Positions 22,893-32,250 of a stretch of DNA of 64,000 nucleotides are shown here, one piece after another. The DNA comes from Cryphonectria parasitica EP155 (taxonomy: Eukaryota; Ascomycota; Sordariomycetes; Diaporthales; Cryphonectriaceae), in NCBI RefSeq assembly GCF_011745365.1, contig NW_024468915.1:2086653-2150652 (forward strand). The letters run 5' to 3'. Below the pieces are notes generated by a model. It did no database searches. It saw only the letters and a list, made by a program, of their open reading frames with translations, and was not told the origin of the DNA. Each line of letters begins with the position of its first letter. The first letter of the stretch is position 1. The translations under genes and the position numbers were made by a program.

Positions 22893-24191
22893 TTAGTCCC
22901 AGTGATAGGTGATGTTGAGACCAACACTCGGGCCCTGCTCCTCGCAGGTCGTGTTGAGCGCCAGGTTCTGAGGCGCATCCCACTCACCGCCTGTGCAGGT
23001 GCTGAACTGGTCGCCGTCCACACAGAGCAGGTAGCCATCCGTGCAAGGGCTGTCCGGCGAGGTGGTGCCCGATGGGGAGGCTGTGGAGGCTGTGGATGAT
23101 GCAGCTGCAGGTGGTGTCTGGTAGGCAGGCACGCTGTATTGCGAAACAGAAGATGATGCGGCTACACCAGATGGTCCCACCAGTGTTGAGGCCAGGGTGG
23201 TGGGAAGGGCGGTGGCAATTCCTGTGGCAGTGGCCTGTGTCGTATAGGCCGTGATGCTCGAAGAAGAGGAGGAAGAAGGACCAGCTCCTCCATAAGAAGG
23301 CACAGCAGATCCCACCACCGTGGCAGCAGTAGTCGCAGCAGAAGGCTGGCCAGTGGCAGCCCCACTCGTCCCCGCCGAAGCAGCACCGCTGTTCCGCGGG
23401 TTGCCATCACAGGCCTGAGGGAACAAATTGTCCTGGCCGTTGGGGTAGCTGACAGAATTGCCAGGGTAAGGATAGGCGATGGCCACCTGCTCGTACAGGG
23501 CCTCAGAGGTAGTACAGCCATTACTGGCGCTGCCAATGTTGGCGAGAAACAGATCCGGGTACGTCGTCTCGGCAGTCCTGGCCTTGGTCCTCTTCCTCGC
23601 AGCCTCCTTCTGGGCCCTTCTCAACTTGGTGGTGTCGTCGCCGTCAGTGACCGTGACAGGCGCACAGTTCATGTAGAACTCAGGCGACCCGGCGATGCGG
23701 TTGACCCAGGTCCAGGCCCACGTATACGCACCAGGAGCAAAGTCGTCTGGGATGGTGAAAGTATACGTATCCGGGTCCTGGCCTGGCTCGAGGTTCCCGG
23801 TGACGTTGGCCTTGGGACAGCCGCCCTCGATGGAGTGGATGACCTTCCAGACCGAGTCCGTGGTGGGCGTGTGGCCCTCCGTCAGGGCAAACTGGCAGCT
23901 TCCGCCGCCGTGCACCGCCCAGCCGGCGAAGGAGACACTCTGCTCCTCGCCGATGGCCATCTCGGTGGCCGTGCCGTTGATGACGAAGGCGTCGCCCTGC
24001 GGGACCTTGCATGGGTAGTCGGAGCCGTCTGGGTTGAGCGGGTTTGTGGGGCCGTACTCATCCCAGTTATATGGGGTTGGGTTCACGAGCTGGACATGGC
24101 GCTTATGGATGCTGCTCTCTGCGCCGGCGAGAAGAGGAGTGGTGAAGAGTAAGGCGGCCATGATGGCCTTGCGTGCTGTTGTCAGGCCCAT
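22893..24191 (-). CDS. AA11-like lytic polysaccharide monooxygenase with C-terminal X278-like module
   Basis: A single exon of 432 residues. ATG 24191 starts a signal peptide ending near residue 24. A short segment SSIHKR follows, then His32-Val-Gln-Leu, so a Kex2-type cut after Lys30-Arg31 would place His32 at the N-terminus. LPMOs use an N-terminal His plus a second His to hold copper; the second here is His94 in WAVHGGGSCQ, a hallmark of chitin-active AA11. NPLNPDGSDYPC and EFYMNCAPV also fit AA11. After a basic stretch comes an additional Cys-containing region (residues ~205-265) and a long Ser/Ala/Thr linker. The last 50 residues carry CTDGYLLCVDGDQFSTC and NTTC, like the X278 module found on some AA11 enzymes. 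Role: secreted, oxidative cleavage of chitin-like polymers (own cell wall, fungal or insect chitin). A TATA-like element lies at 24273-24282. Confidence 0.85.
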   Translation of the reverse strand: MGLTTARKAIMAALLFTTPLLAGAESSIHKRHVQLVNPTPYNWDEYGPTNPLNPDGSDYPCKVPQGDAFVINGTATEMAIGEEQSVSFAGWAVHGGGSCQFALTEGHTPTTDSVWKVIHSIEGGCPKANVTGNLEPGQDPDTYTFTIPDDFAPGAYTWAWTWVNRIAGSPEFYMNCAPVTVTDGDDTTKLRRAQKEAARKRTKARTAETTYPDLFLANIGSASNGCTTSEALYEQVAIAYPYPGNSVSYPNGQDNLFPQACDGNPRNSGAASAGTSGAATGQPSAATTAATVVGSAVPSYGGAGPSSSSSSSITAYTTQATATGIATALPTTLASTLVGPSGVAASSSVSQYSVPAYQTPPAAASSTASTASPSGTTSPDSPCTDGYLLCVDGDQFSTCTGGEWDAPQNLALNTTCEEQGPSVGLNITYHWD

Positions 24192-26170
24192 CTTGAAAGT
24201 CGACGTTCCTCTTTTGTGTTGTATGTTTGGTGTAGCTGCTGTGTCCAAGTCGGCTGAGACTTCCTGCTCAGAAATTTATAAGAGAGAGTGACTGTCGTGA
24301 GAGAGTGATTGTCTTTCCGTTGCTGTTCGTTGCGAGAGACCGGACTGGGTTATGTAGTGAGAAAGAGTGGACGCCTACTATCTTATAGACAGGATGGCCA
24401 AATGAACAAGTTGATTGTCCCTCTCAGGAAAAGGAGGAGCGACACCTGCGCTGTCGGAGTGGAATGTGAAAAGATTGTAAAAACAGCTCGGCTGTCTATA
24501 AACAACATAAGTGTTGCGAGATATGGGACGAAAAGGATGGAATAGAAGGCAGTGAGTGTGTGGAGAACATAGTGGTCTTGTTTCAAAGAAGAAAACAAGA
24601 AACAAGTGAAGAGAAAAACTCAACCTGGAGTAATTCATTCACACACCAGAGAAAATAAAGAAAAAATAATCACTTGTCCACCAAGACCACCAGCAAAAGG
24701 GCAAATTTGTTCACACAAAGGGATCGCGCTCTCGAAAATGCCGTCGTTGTTTCGAGCCGGATGCCTGCATGATCAATGTCTCGTTCTCATTCGCCGTGTT
24801 GTGGGCCGTGGGAGGCGTCGGAATAGGGGCTCCACGCCCAATCAATCCCTCGAATCAGCCGTCCCCCTTTCGTGGCGCCCATCATCTGCTGGCGCCACCC
24901 TTTTGGGGCGGACCGTCAGACCACACACACAGCAGCAGAAAGAAGGATGCGACACTGCCTTTACTTACTCGCTTCTGTACTTGTAGAAGCATTACTGCGG
25001 CAGAAGAAGCTTGCTTGCATTAGCTTGCGGTACCTGCATGAAACAACAGCCCGATCGTTTCTTCCTCGGTCTGATGGCGAATCTGGAGGTTTTAATCAAA
25101 GTTAGGATCCGAAGGGTTTAGGATCCGTAAAGGAATAGATTAGGCTGCTCATTGCCTGTTAATTGTATTATTGACCGTTCTCGTGTTATAACTGATGAAT
25201 CGGTTCAACACATCCTCCTCAAAATGAATCCTGCCACTGTACGTACCATGGGCCGCCCCTGCAGGTCAGTCGGCCTGCCTGCTGGACATTCTACAAATGA
25301 TGCATGAATTTAGGCCAAGGAGCTGACACTCTAAAGAAGGAGCCTCCTTTGCAAAAGGCCTATTAATTCAGTACCTTGACTCAACCCGAGACTGATGGCA
25401 GGACGCAGGGAGGCGAATGCTGCATGCATGCACCGCCAACAGTCGGAATTAATCAAGATCTAATCATATTTAGCAATTCCGAGTCGATCAGACAGCTCAC
25501 AAGGGAACAGTCACATGGAAAAGATTTGTGGAAAACTCATAATTAGGGCACAGCCGGTGCGACCACACTAAGGATCGCTTTTGCGATAAGCCCGTATTAT
25601 TCGGCATCTCAGCGTGGCAGAGGTCATTATTTATTCTTTCGAAAGCTCCTCCTCGGAATTCCTTGTGACAACCTCGGACTGTTGGTCTATACATCCACAT
25701 TGAAGCACAAGCATGTTCGTCCAGAAACACATATCTTTGTGTGTCTTCCTGTGGATTCGACTGGCTTAGTGCGATGTATGTCTTGATATGATACCAAGGG
25801 AGAAACTGACATAAATACCAATAAAATCAGCCGGACTTTCGAAATTGCACTCTCAGTGGCGAAGATGATATATATATATATCCAAAAGAATTCGTCCTAT
25901 CTTCATTGTAATGATAGAAAAGCAAAAGCCAGACATCCCATTAGAATCGCCCTGTGGGTGAGCAAGTAAGGAGAGCCAAGCAGAAAACAATATTCAAAGA
26001 GCAGACATACCGTGCTCTCGCTAATGAAGCGATCGTGTTGGCTGAGTAAAGATCCGAATACATCGCAAATTTAAGATACTGCTTAGCTTTGATCTCTGCT
26101 GTATACGTCGCCTGCTCTCTCAAAGTTTGCAACACTCAAGTCTCTTTCTCAAGCCCCCCCTTAGACTCTA
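24192..26170. other. Intergenic region, no supported gene
   Basis: This holds the promoter side of the LPMO gene and about 1.9 kb of moderately AT-rich sequence up to the 3' end of the alpha/beta hydrolase gene. It includes a short (AT)n patch at 25868-25881. No frame shows family features. I see nothing further that I can support. Confidence 0.55.
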
Positions 26171-27100
26171 TCACAGATTCTGCGATCTGACCTTCCATCC
26201 TCCATGCCTATACTCCTCCACCATCCTCTTCCTAGCGCCCTCATCCCCCTTCAACACAAAATCCAACCAGTCCACTGCAGCCCGCCCAAATGTGCCTCCC
26301 TTCTCATCCTCATCATAAAACGTACCCATATGACCAACATCTAGATTCCCCATCCAAGCTGGCAAATCCCCAGGCAATAAGTCCCAGTCCATCTCGGCAT
26401 TCCGATGCGCCAGATCCGCAGGACCGCCGATGAAGAAAAACACCGGCACCGTCAACCCTTTGACCTGCTCCACCTTGTCCGCCGGCCGAAAGATCAACCC
26501 CGAGTTGAACACGCCGACCGTCTTCACCCTGTCTGTAGCCCCCTCCGCCTTGGCTTTCGCCCTCAGCACTGCTGCCGCGGCATACGCATCGATGGCTCCT
26601 TTGCTCTGCCCCGCCAGCGCAATCCGCGACCCGTCCACATGCGACCTGACATCTCCAGCATCCAGCCGAAGCCCCTGCTGCTGCTGCTTCTGTTTCGCCT
26701 CCGCACCAGCCACCCAGGCCACAGCCTCCAACATGGCCCCCTCGTCCACCTGCTGCAGCCTCCCCAGGCCAGACCACGTCCCCTCGTCCCCAGGCCCGCC
26801 GTTGGCAATCACAACATACCCATGCGAGGCAATCTCCCGCAGGAAACAGCCAAACATCAAACCCCAGGCCAGCCCCATGCCGTTCGCCCACACGAGCACA
26901 GGGAGTTTCTCATCCTGGGCCAGGGCGCTCGGGTGGGGTGTGTAGATGGTGTGGTTCGGGAGCGTGGGGTGGACGAGGTAGGACGCGGGGCCGTAGATGC
27001 CGCTGCCGCCTGGGCCGAGGGTTCGGGAGGTGAAGAAGTGTTTCGTGCCTTTGTGGAAGGCGGAGGCGAAGTCTGTGATGTTGGTGAGGGAGGAGAACAT
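26171..27100 (-). CDS. Alpha/beta-hydrolase-fold esterase/hydrolase
   Basis: A single exon; 309 residues from ATG 27100 (an in-frame ATG at 27163 would add 21 residues that look like leader sequence). The order of elements is that of a serine hydrolase: beta strand LPVLVWANGMGL, the segment YVVIANGGPGDEGTW that could form the oxyanion site, the nucleophile elbow GQSKG with Ser166, VFFFIGGPAD near the expected acid, and DVGHMGTF with the catalytic His. There is no signal peptide, so it is probably cytosolic. Family members of this shape hydrolyse esters or small amides; the substrate cannot be read from the sequence. It is the most downstream of a run of minus-strand genes (dehydrogenase, DUF3237 protein, permease) and may supply or clear an intermediate for them. 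Confidence 0.85.
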   Translation of the reverse strand: MFSSLTNITDFASAFHKGTKHFFTSRTLGPGGSGIYGPASYLVHPTLPNHTIYTPHPSALAQDEKLPVLVWANGMGLAWGLMFGCFLREIASHGYVVIANGGPGDEGTWSGLGRLQQVDEGAMLEAVAWVAGAEAKQKQQQQGLRLDAGDVRSHVDGSRIALAGQSKGAIDAYAAAAVLRAKAKAEGATDRVKTVGVFNSGLIFRPADKVEQVKGLTVPVFFFIGGPADLAHRNAEMDWDLLPGDLPAWMGNLDVGHMGTFYDEDEKGGTFGRAAVDWLDFVLKGDEGARKRMVEEYRHGGWKVRSQNL

Positions 27101-27573
27101 TGGGAAATAGGTTTGTGTTGGATGTGAAGGGAAGGGAAAAAGTAAATGCCCAGTGTTTATCAATGTTCAATTTAGGGCACAGGCTTTAAGGTTATATGTA
27201 TGGAAGGGGGTCCTGAAAACTGGGGCTGGGTTATCCAAAGACGAGTTCCATGCTTCTAGCATTGTGGGGTCGCAGTGCATAATAGAAGACCTCCTCTCAA
27301 GCCCTGATATGCCTGGGCAAAAGAGCGTTCGGCGGGTATTAAAAAGGATAACGTCACAAGCGACCCACACAAAACAACATACTTTACAAAGACGGAAACA
27401 CTTGAATGTCGGTTCAAAAGAGTGCAAGAAAGAGTAGTGACTTTCCTTTCTTTTATAGGCCTTAGGATGGAGAAGAGAAACAACCCATAATAATCCGTTG
27501 CCATTTTTTCGTAAGGACCAAGCAGATTCGGCTCATGGCATCCAGTCCATTTCCACCTCATTACTGCACCAGA

Positions 27574-28632
27574 TCAGACATTCCGCACAGGCCCAGAGTC
27601 CCTCCTCAACAGCGGATTCTCGATCAACGAGTTCTTACACTGCCTGCCTTCCAGGAAATCCTCCAGGTTCCTCAACGTGCACTCGGCAATCTCGGTAAGC
27701 GCCTCCTTGGTGAAGAAGGCCTGGTGACCACAAATGATGACATTGGGGAACGTCATGAGGCGCATGAGGTCGTCATCCTCGATAATGGAGTTGGAATGGT
27801 CCTTGTAGAAGATCTTACCCTCCCCCTCGTACACGTCGAGGGCCAGGCCAGCCAGCTCGCGGTCCTTCAGGGCTCGGATGACGCTCCTGGTGTCGATCAG
27901 GGCACCGCGGCTCGTGTTGATCAGCATCGCGCCCGGCTTCATCTTCTTGAGCGCCGCGCCGTTGATGATGTGCTTGGTGTGGGGCATGAGAGGACAGTGC
28001 AGGCTGATAAAGTCCGACGACGAGAGCATTGTGTCAAAGTCCACATAGGTGCCATATTTCTTGAACTCGTCGTTCTCGTACGGGTCGAACGCCAGAACCC
28101 TGCACCCAAACCCGTTCATGATCCGGGCCAGACACACGCCGATCTTGCCCGTCCCGCAGATGCCTACCGTCTTGCCGTGCAGCGTCGTCCCCAGCAGGCC
28201 GTCTAGGCTGAAGTTGCCCTCGCGCACCCGGTTGTACGCCCTGTGCGTCTTGCGGTTGAGTGTCTGGATGAGCGCCACCGCGAATTCGGCCACCGCCTCG
28301 GGCGAGTAGCTCGGCACGTTGGCCACGAAGAGACCCAGTGCCTTGGCCTTGTCTAGGTCGACATTGTTGAACCCTGCGCAGCGCAGCAGGAGGGCCCGGA
28401 CGCCGTTCTGGTGGAGGGCCTCTAGGATGGGTGCCGAAAGGTCATCGTTGACGAAGGCGCACACGGCTGTAGACCCTGCTGCCAAAGACGCAGTGTCTGA
28501 GGCGAGTGGGAAGTCGTGGAAAGTCAGCTGGATCTCGGCAGCTGTACTGTCGTTGGAGGACTTGCGCGCTTCACAAGCAGCGGTGAGGTACTCCTTGTCG
28601 TAAGGATGCGCGTTGAAGATGGACAGTAGCAT
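27574..28632 (-). CDS. D-lactate dehydrogenase-type D-2-hydroxyacid dehydrogenase
   Basis: A single exon of 352 residues, the normal length for the family. ATG 28632 leads directly into the first beta strand (MLLSIFNAHPYDKEYL). The N-terminal catalytic half has RCAGFNNVDLDKAK and VANVPSYSPEAVAEFAV. The NAD-binding Rossmann motif is GICGTGKIG, followed by FDPY, whose acidic residue favours NAD over NADP. The catalytic Arg is in NTSRGALID, the Glu in LDVYEGE, and the His in GHQAFFTKEAL. These are the D-lactate-dehydrogenase signatures. Expected reaction: reversible reduction of a 2-oxoacid (pyruvate or similar) to the D-2-hydroxyacid in the cytosol. A TATA-like element lies about 75 bp upstream on the minus strand (plus-strand CTTTATAG near 28710). 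The alpha/beta hydrolase follows about 470 bp downstream. Confidence 0.92.
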   Translation of the reverse strand: MLLSIFNAHPYDKEYLTAACEARKSSNDSTAAEIQLTFHDFPLASDTASLAAGSTAVCAFVNDDLSAPILEALHQNGVRALLLRCAGFNNVDLDKAKALGLFVANVPSYSPEAVAEFAVALIQTLNRKTHRAYNRVREGNFSLDGLLGTTLHGKTVGICGTGKIGVCLARIMNGFGCRVLAFDPYENDEFKKYGTYVDFDTMLSSSDFISLHCPLMPHTKHIINGAALKKMKPGAMLINTSRGALIDTRSVIRALKDRELAGLALDVYEGEGKIFYKDHSNSIIEDDDLMRLMTFPNVIICGHQAFFTKEALTEIAECTLRNLEDFLEGRQCKNSLIENPLLRRDSGPVRNV

Positions 28633-29635
28633 TTTGATAGGTAGTCAGTCGCCCTTGAATTGTAAGAGGTTGTAGGATTCTTGCAAAGAGACAAGCTTCA
28701 GGTCTCTTTGCTTTATAGTAAATGGTCTGATAGTAATGATGGTTCGATGTTGTTCTTGAACGGAATGCAAGTGACGTAAGGCAAGGACGGGAGGATCCGA
28801 GATGTCTCTGAAACCTTTTTTTTTTTTTTTGGTTCAGGGAAAGTTCATTATTGCGCGACTAGCCTTGGTGTGCTCCTTCTCAGCTCTTCCTTCTGCCGAT
28901 GCACTGCGGACTCAGCGTAAGCTTTCTAGGTAAGCAATGTGACCACAGAAAAAAGAAGAATAACAGGGTTGTGCCAAGCATGCACAGCCCGAGCTGAGTG
29001 CTCCAGAACGTTATGAATCCGTCTTGGCTGTGGCCATACAGGGGAAGCAACCAAGGGTGAGAGTTTGACGCCTTATCTTGGCCTAATCAGGTATTCTGCA
29101 ATTTCAGTCTCGAAAAATGTATATAGAAAGTTAAAGAAAACAATTAAGTTGTCTGGAGTAGGCAGTGATGTAGTATGGAATGTAGTCATAAGGCCTCCCA
29201 AGTATTGAAATATGTAATAAGAATGACCCATCCAGCGGGAAGAAGTCATCCATTAATATAAATCTGAAACGAGGCGTGATCTGATCGCATATTAGATATT
29301 TCGACTCAAAAGAAGGATTCGCTGAAATTACCCTATCTCTCGCGTGTAAGATCGAGTGCGCTATAGCCTTCACCAATGTTTTCGAACAAGAACAAGTTGC
29401 CGAGGCCTTTGAACGAGGTTTCTTCAAGCAGGATCGAGATGATTAGCATCATTGTGACTTACTAGACATGTCGAGAGACGGTTAGGGTCTTGTATTTGCT
29501 TGAGTGACAACCCAGGGGCCAGTCTTGGAGACAAGTGATTAACTCAATTCTCGTTCTTGATCAATCACTTCCACTACTTTGTCCATCGCCTCATTGCCTG
29601 AACAAACAGCCTACCACCTTTATTCAACACGACCA

Positions 29636-30536
29636 TCAAAGCAGCCGATAGCCATCATAAATCACTACCATACCATCCTCGTCAGTCACAAGAAAATCTC
29701 AAGAGAACCAAAAAAAGAAAATAAAAACTCACCTGCCGCACCCCTCCTGATGCCACTCCCAATCCACATGCCCGAATTCACCCAACGATACCTTTCATCC
29801 CCTGTCTCCAGCCTGACAAACAGCCGAAAGCGGTACTCGGACGGATCCACCTTGTCGCCCTCCACAGGGTCCAGCAGTCTGCTCAGCACGTCCGCCGGGC
29901 CCGTCCTCCACCCTTCGGTGCGCACCATGATGTGTGCTGGCTCCGCATCGTCTGTCACGAGGAGGTACCGCGTGTCTACGAATGTGGACTTGTCTCCTGT
30001 TAGGAGTTGGGCGTCTTGGCCGCCTGGCTGTTTTTCATGGCTCGGAAAGTTTGGTTTTGTTTGTTAGTTCAAGTTGTAATTGATCAAATTGATCAACGCT
30101 GAGAGCAATAAACGAGCAGGAGAAGGGAGAAAGAACAAACAATCGAAAAGGGGAGGGAAAAAAAAAGAAAAAAAAAGAAAAAAAAAGGAAAAGAAAATTG
30201 ACGCACCACAATCTTGCCCCGTCCCCAGGTGGCGCTCCAGTCCCCTCCACAGACGCCAACCCAGTTCCGCTCACCCCAGCAGCTCTGGCCCAGCGAGACC
30301 TTGCGCTCCAACCTGGCCGACAGCCGGAAGTCGTGGGCGAGCCGGGGCAGCGGCAGGTCAATGCTCTGAGCGAGACTGGCCGAGGGAAGGCCGGAAAGGA
30401 TCGCCTGTGTCTCTTCGCCGGATCCACGTGGATCGTGACCGTCGAGCTGCTTCTGCTCCTGCTTTTCTTCGGTCTTGGATGACAGGACGGGGAGAAACTC
30501 GTCGCCTCCTGCGGCAGTGGGCGGTCGTTGGGCCAT
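29636..30536 (-). CDS. DUF3237-family protein, three exons including a 29-nt last exon
   Basis: Minus-strand exons 30207-30536, 30028 exclusive down to 29733 (29733-30027), and 29636-29664 give 217 residues. Donors are GTGCGT and GTGAGT, acceptors AACAG and GTAG, and all phases agree. The first join gives GKIVPGGQDAQLLTGDKSTF, the second GSGIRRGAAVIYDGYRLL and a stop, both matching DUF3237 (a small beta-barrel family of unknown function with the pattern G-G-x-D-W/A-Q, then D-x-R-Y-x-L-x-T-D-D). Here VDTRYLLVTDD and NSGMWIGSG are clear. The N-terminal 45 residues are polar and extra. The family often sits beside aromatic-acid or secondary-metabolite enzymes, but no reaction is established. There is no signal peptide. 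The first intron (30028-30206, 179 nt) contains a long A-rich block. Same orientation as its neighbours. Confidence 0.88.
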
Positions 30537-31080
30537 GGCGCGGTCAGGAGGGAGGGAATTGTTGCACTGTGGTAGCGTGAGGCTGTTCGGCTGGTAGGAG
30601 AGTTCTTTGTATAGTTGGTGTAGCTAATGCCGGAGCGGGAAGGGAAAGGTGACGTCGAGATACTCGATGGTCACGGATTATTTATGGTGGATCTCGGCAG
30701 TTGACCGCAGCGGGCCTCGGCACGGAGAGCCCACTTTCACAGTATATTGTCATTCAATGTATTAAGTTACCGTTTTCGGACACAGGCAAAGACAATCGTT
30801 GAGCCTCGAATAATAGATATTGAGGAAGACGAACAGGTGCAGCGGTTCATTATTGGTCGGTGTCGAGCCATGTTACTGGCACTCCTCTAACTTGTAGCCA
30901 CTTATATTTACTGTACGACAGTCTGGCGTCTCTGCAATTATTTGGGCCCAACTTTGCTGGCACAGGTTCCTTTGGATATCCTATTTTAAGGTCGTGTGAT
31001 CCTGTTCAGTGCATAGTTTGTGAGGAATGATCACTCAAATAGTCATATATTTCCTCGACTATGAGTTCCATCAGAACTCT
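30537..31080. other. Intergenic region upstream of the DUF3237 gene
   Basis: About 540 bp, AT-rich, without a usable frame. It separates the DUF3237 start from the decayed gene remnant at 31081-31700. I see no distinct element. Confidence 0.5.
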
Positions 31081-31700
31081 TCATGTCACACACACATGTG
31101 TACATAAATCTACCGAGCCCTCCTCTTCCTCCACCCAAGACTCGTCCATCCGTTTAATATCACTCGAGGAGATGTAATGCTGCACCGGAACCTCTTCTGT
31201 CCTTGCCAACCTATCATACAACCATTCCTCGGCTTGAATCCGCTCCTCGGAAACCTTCATCAAATTCCAAACATGCAGCAACCTGCATCTCTCTCTTTCC
31301 CCCGTCTCTCCTCTCCTTTTGTCATACAAGAACACAAATCTGCAATGCCTAAAGCATCATGTCACGAACCTCCCTAATTTCTCCTTCGTTCCGCTCCCCG
31401 TGCCCAGCTGTGCACCGTCCCACATACCTGTCACCATCGGGATCCGGCATGAACGCATCCTTTCTTATATCTTAATACTTCAAGAGGATGATCCTACCAC
31501 CCGCCTCCATACCGTGAGATCTGTACAACTTACTACCACCGGATGCCACCAGATCGATTTACCGACCTGCCAGCTCCAGCGATGGAGGCACCCTCTTTGT
31601 AGTAGGCACCACTACATCGCACACCTCGTGTTCCACCCGTCCCCTCACCTGACCTCTTGGGCCCCCTTTCAGACCAGCCTTTCACCAGAACATCCTCGGA
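31081..31700 (-). pseudogene. Decayed protein-coding remnant of unknown family
   Basis: On the minus strand, a frame ending at TGA 31081-31083 reads through protein-like sequence (for example LLHVWNLMKVSEERIQAEEW and VPVQHYISSSDIKRMDESW). It continues in the same frame upstream past a single internal TGA at 31357-31359. Beyond about 31470 the frame breaks with stops, but another minus-strand frame carries coding-like text (GAYYKEGASIAGAGRS) near 31575-31620. One explanation is a gene inactivated by point mutations and a frameshift. A real gene with unseen introns is the alternative. I do not recognise the family. It sits between the DUF3237 gene and the permease in the same orientation. Confidence 0.35.
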
Positions 31701-32250
31701 CGAGGTTCCCTCTTCCTTACAGAGGCTCTCTCGAGTCTGTGTCGTGTGTTGTTAATACTCAAAATTCTCGGGAGACTTGGCCGGCGTTGCATCAGACTTG
31801 GTGAGGATCGTGGCTTATTCGAGATAGTTTACAACGACAAACAGACGTACAAAATACAGCAAATTTATGCAGACCCACCCTTTGATCACACAATGTTAGC
31901 AGAAAATCATGTATTGGTATCAGAATGTCTTTCAAAGTCACCCCTACTATCATCGTAACCTATACCAGAACGCTCAGGCTAAGGAAAACGTATCAAAGAG
32001 AGGAGACGAGAGATGAACGCCACCTGCGCCAAAGCTGGAATAGAAACCTTATGAAGACAAGATCATTCCCTTTTTAGTATCCTTCCAACAATTACACTCA
32101 TTTGGATATGAGAAATTTCTGGCAGGTTTTCTCCCGGCTTGTAAGGGAAAAGAAAGAAAAAGAAAACAGTCGGGTCGTGGGACCTTGTGGCAGACGCAGA
32201 GGCTACCATTTACTCCAGGGGAAAAAAAAAAAGACGACCACTCCCTCCTC

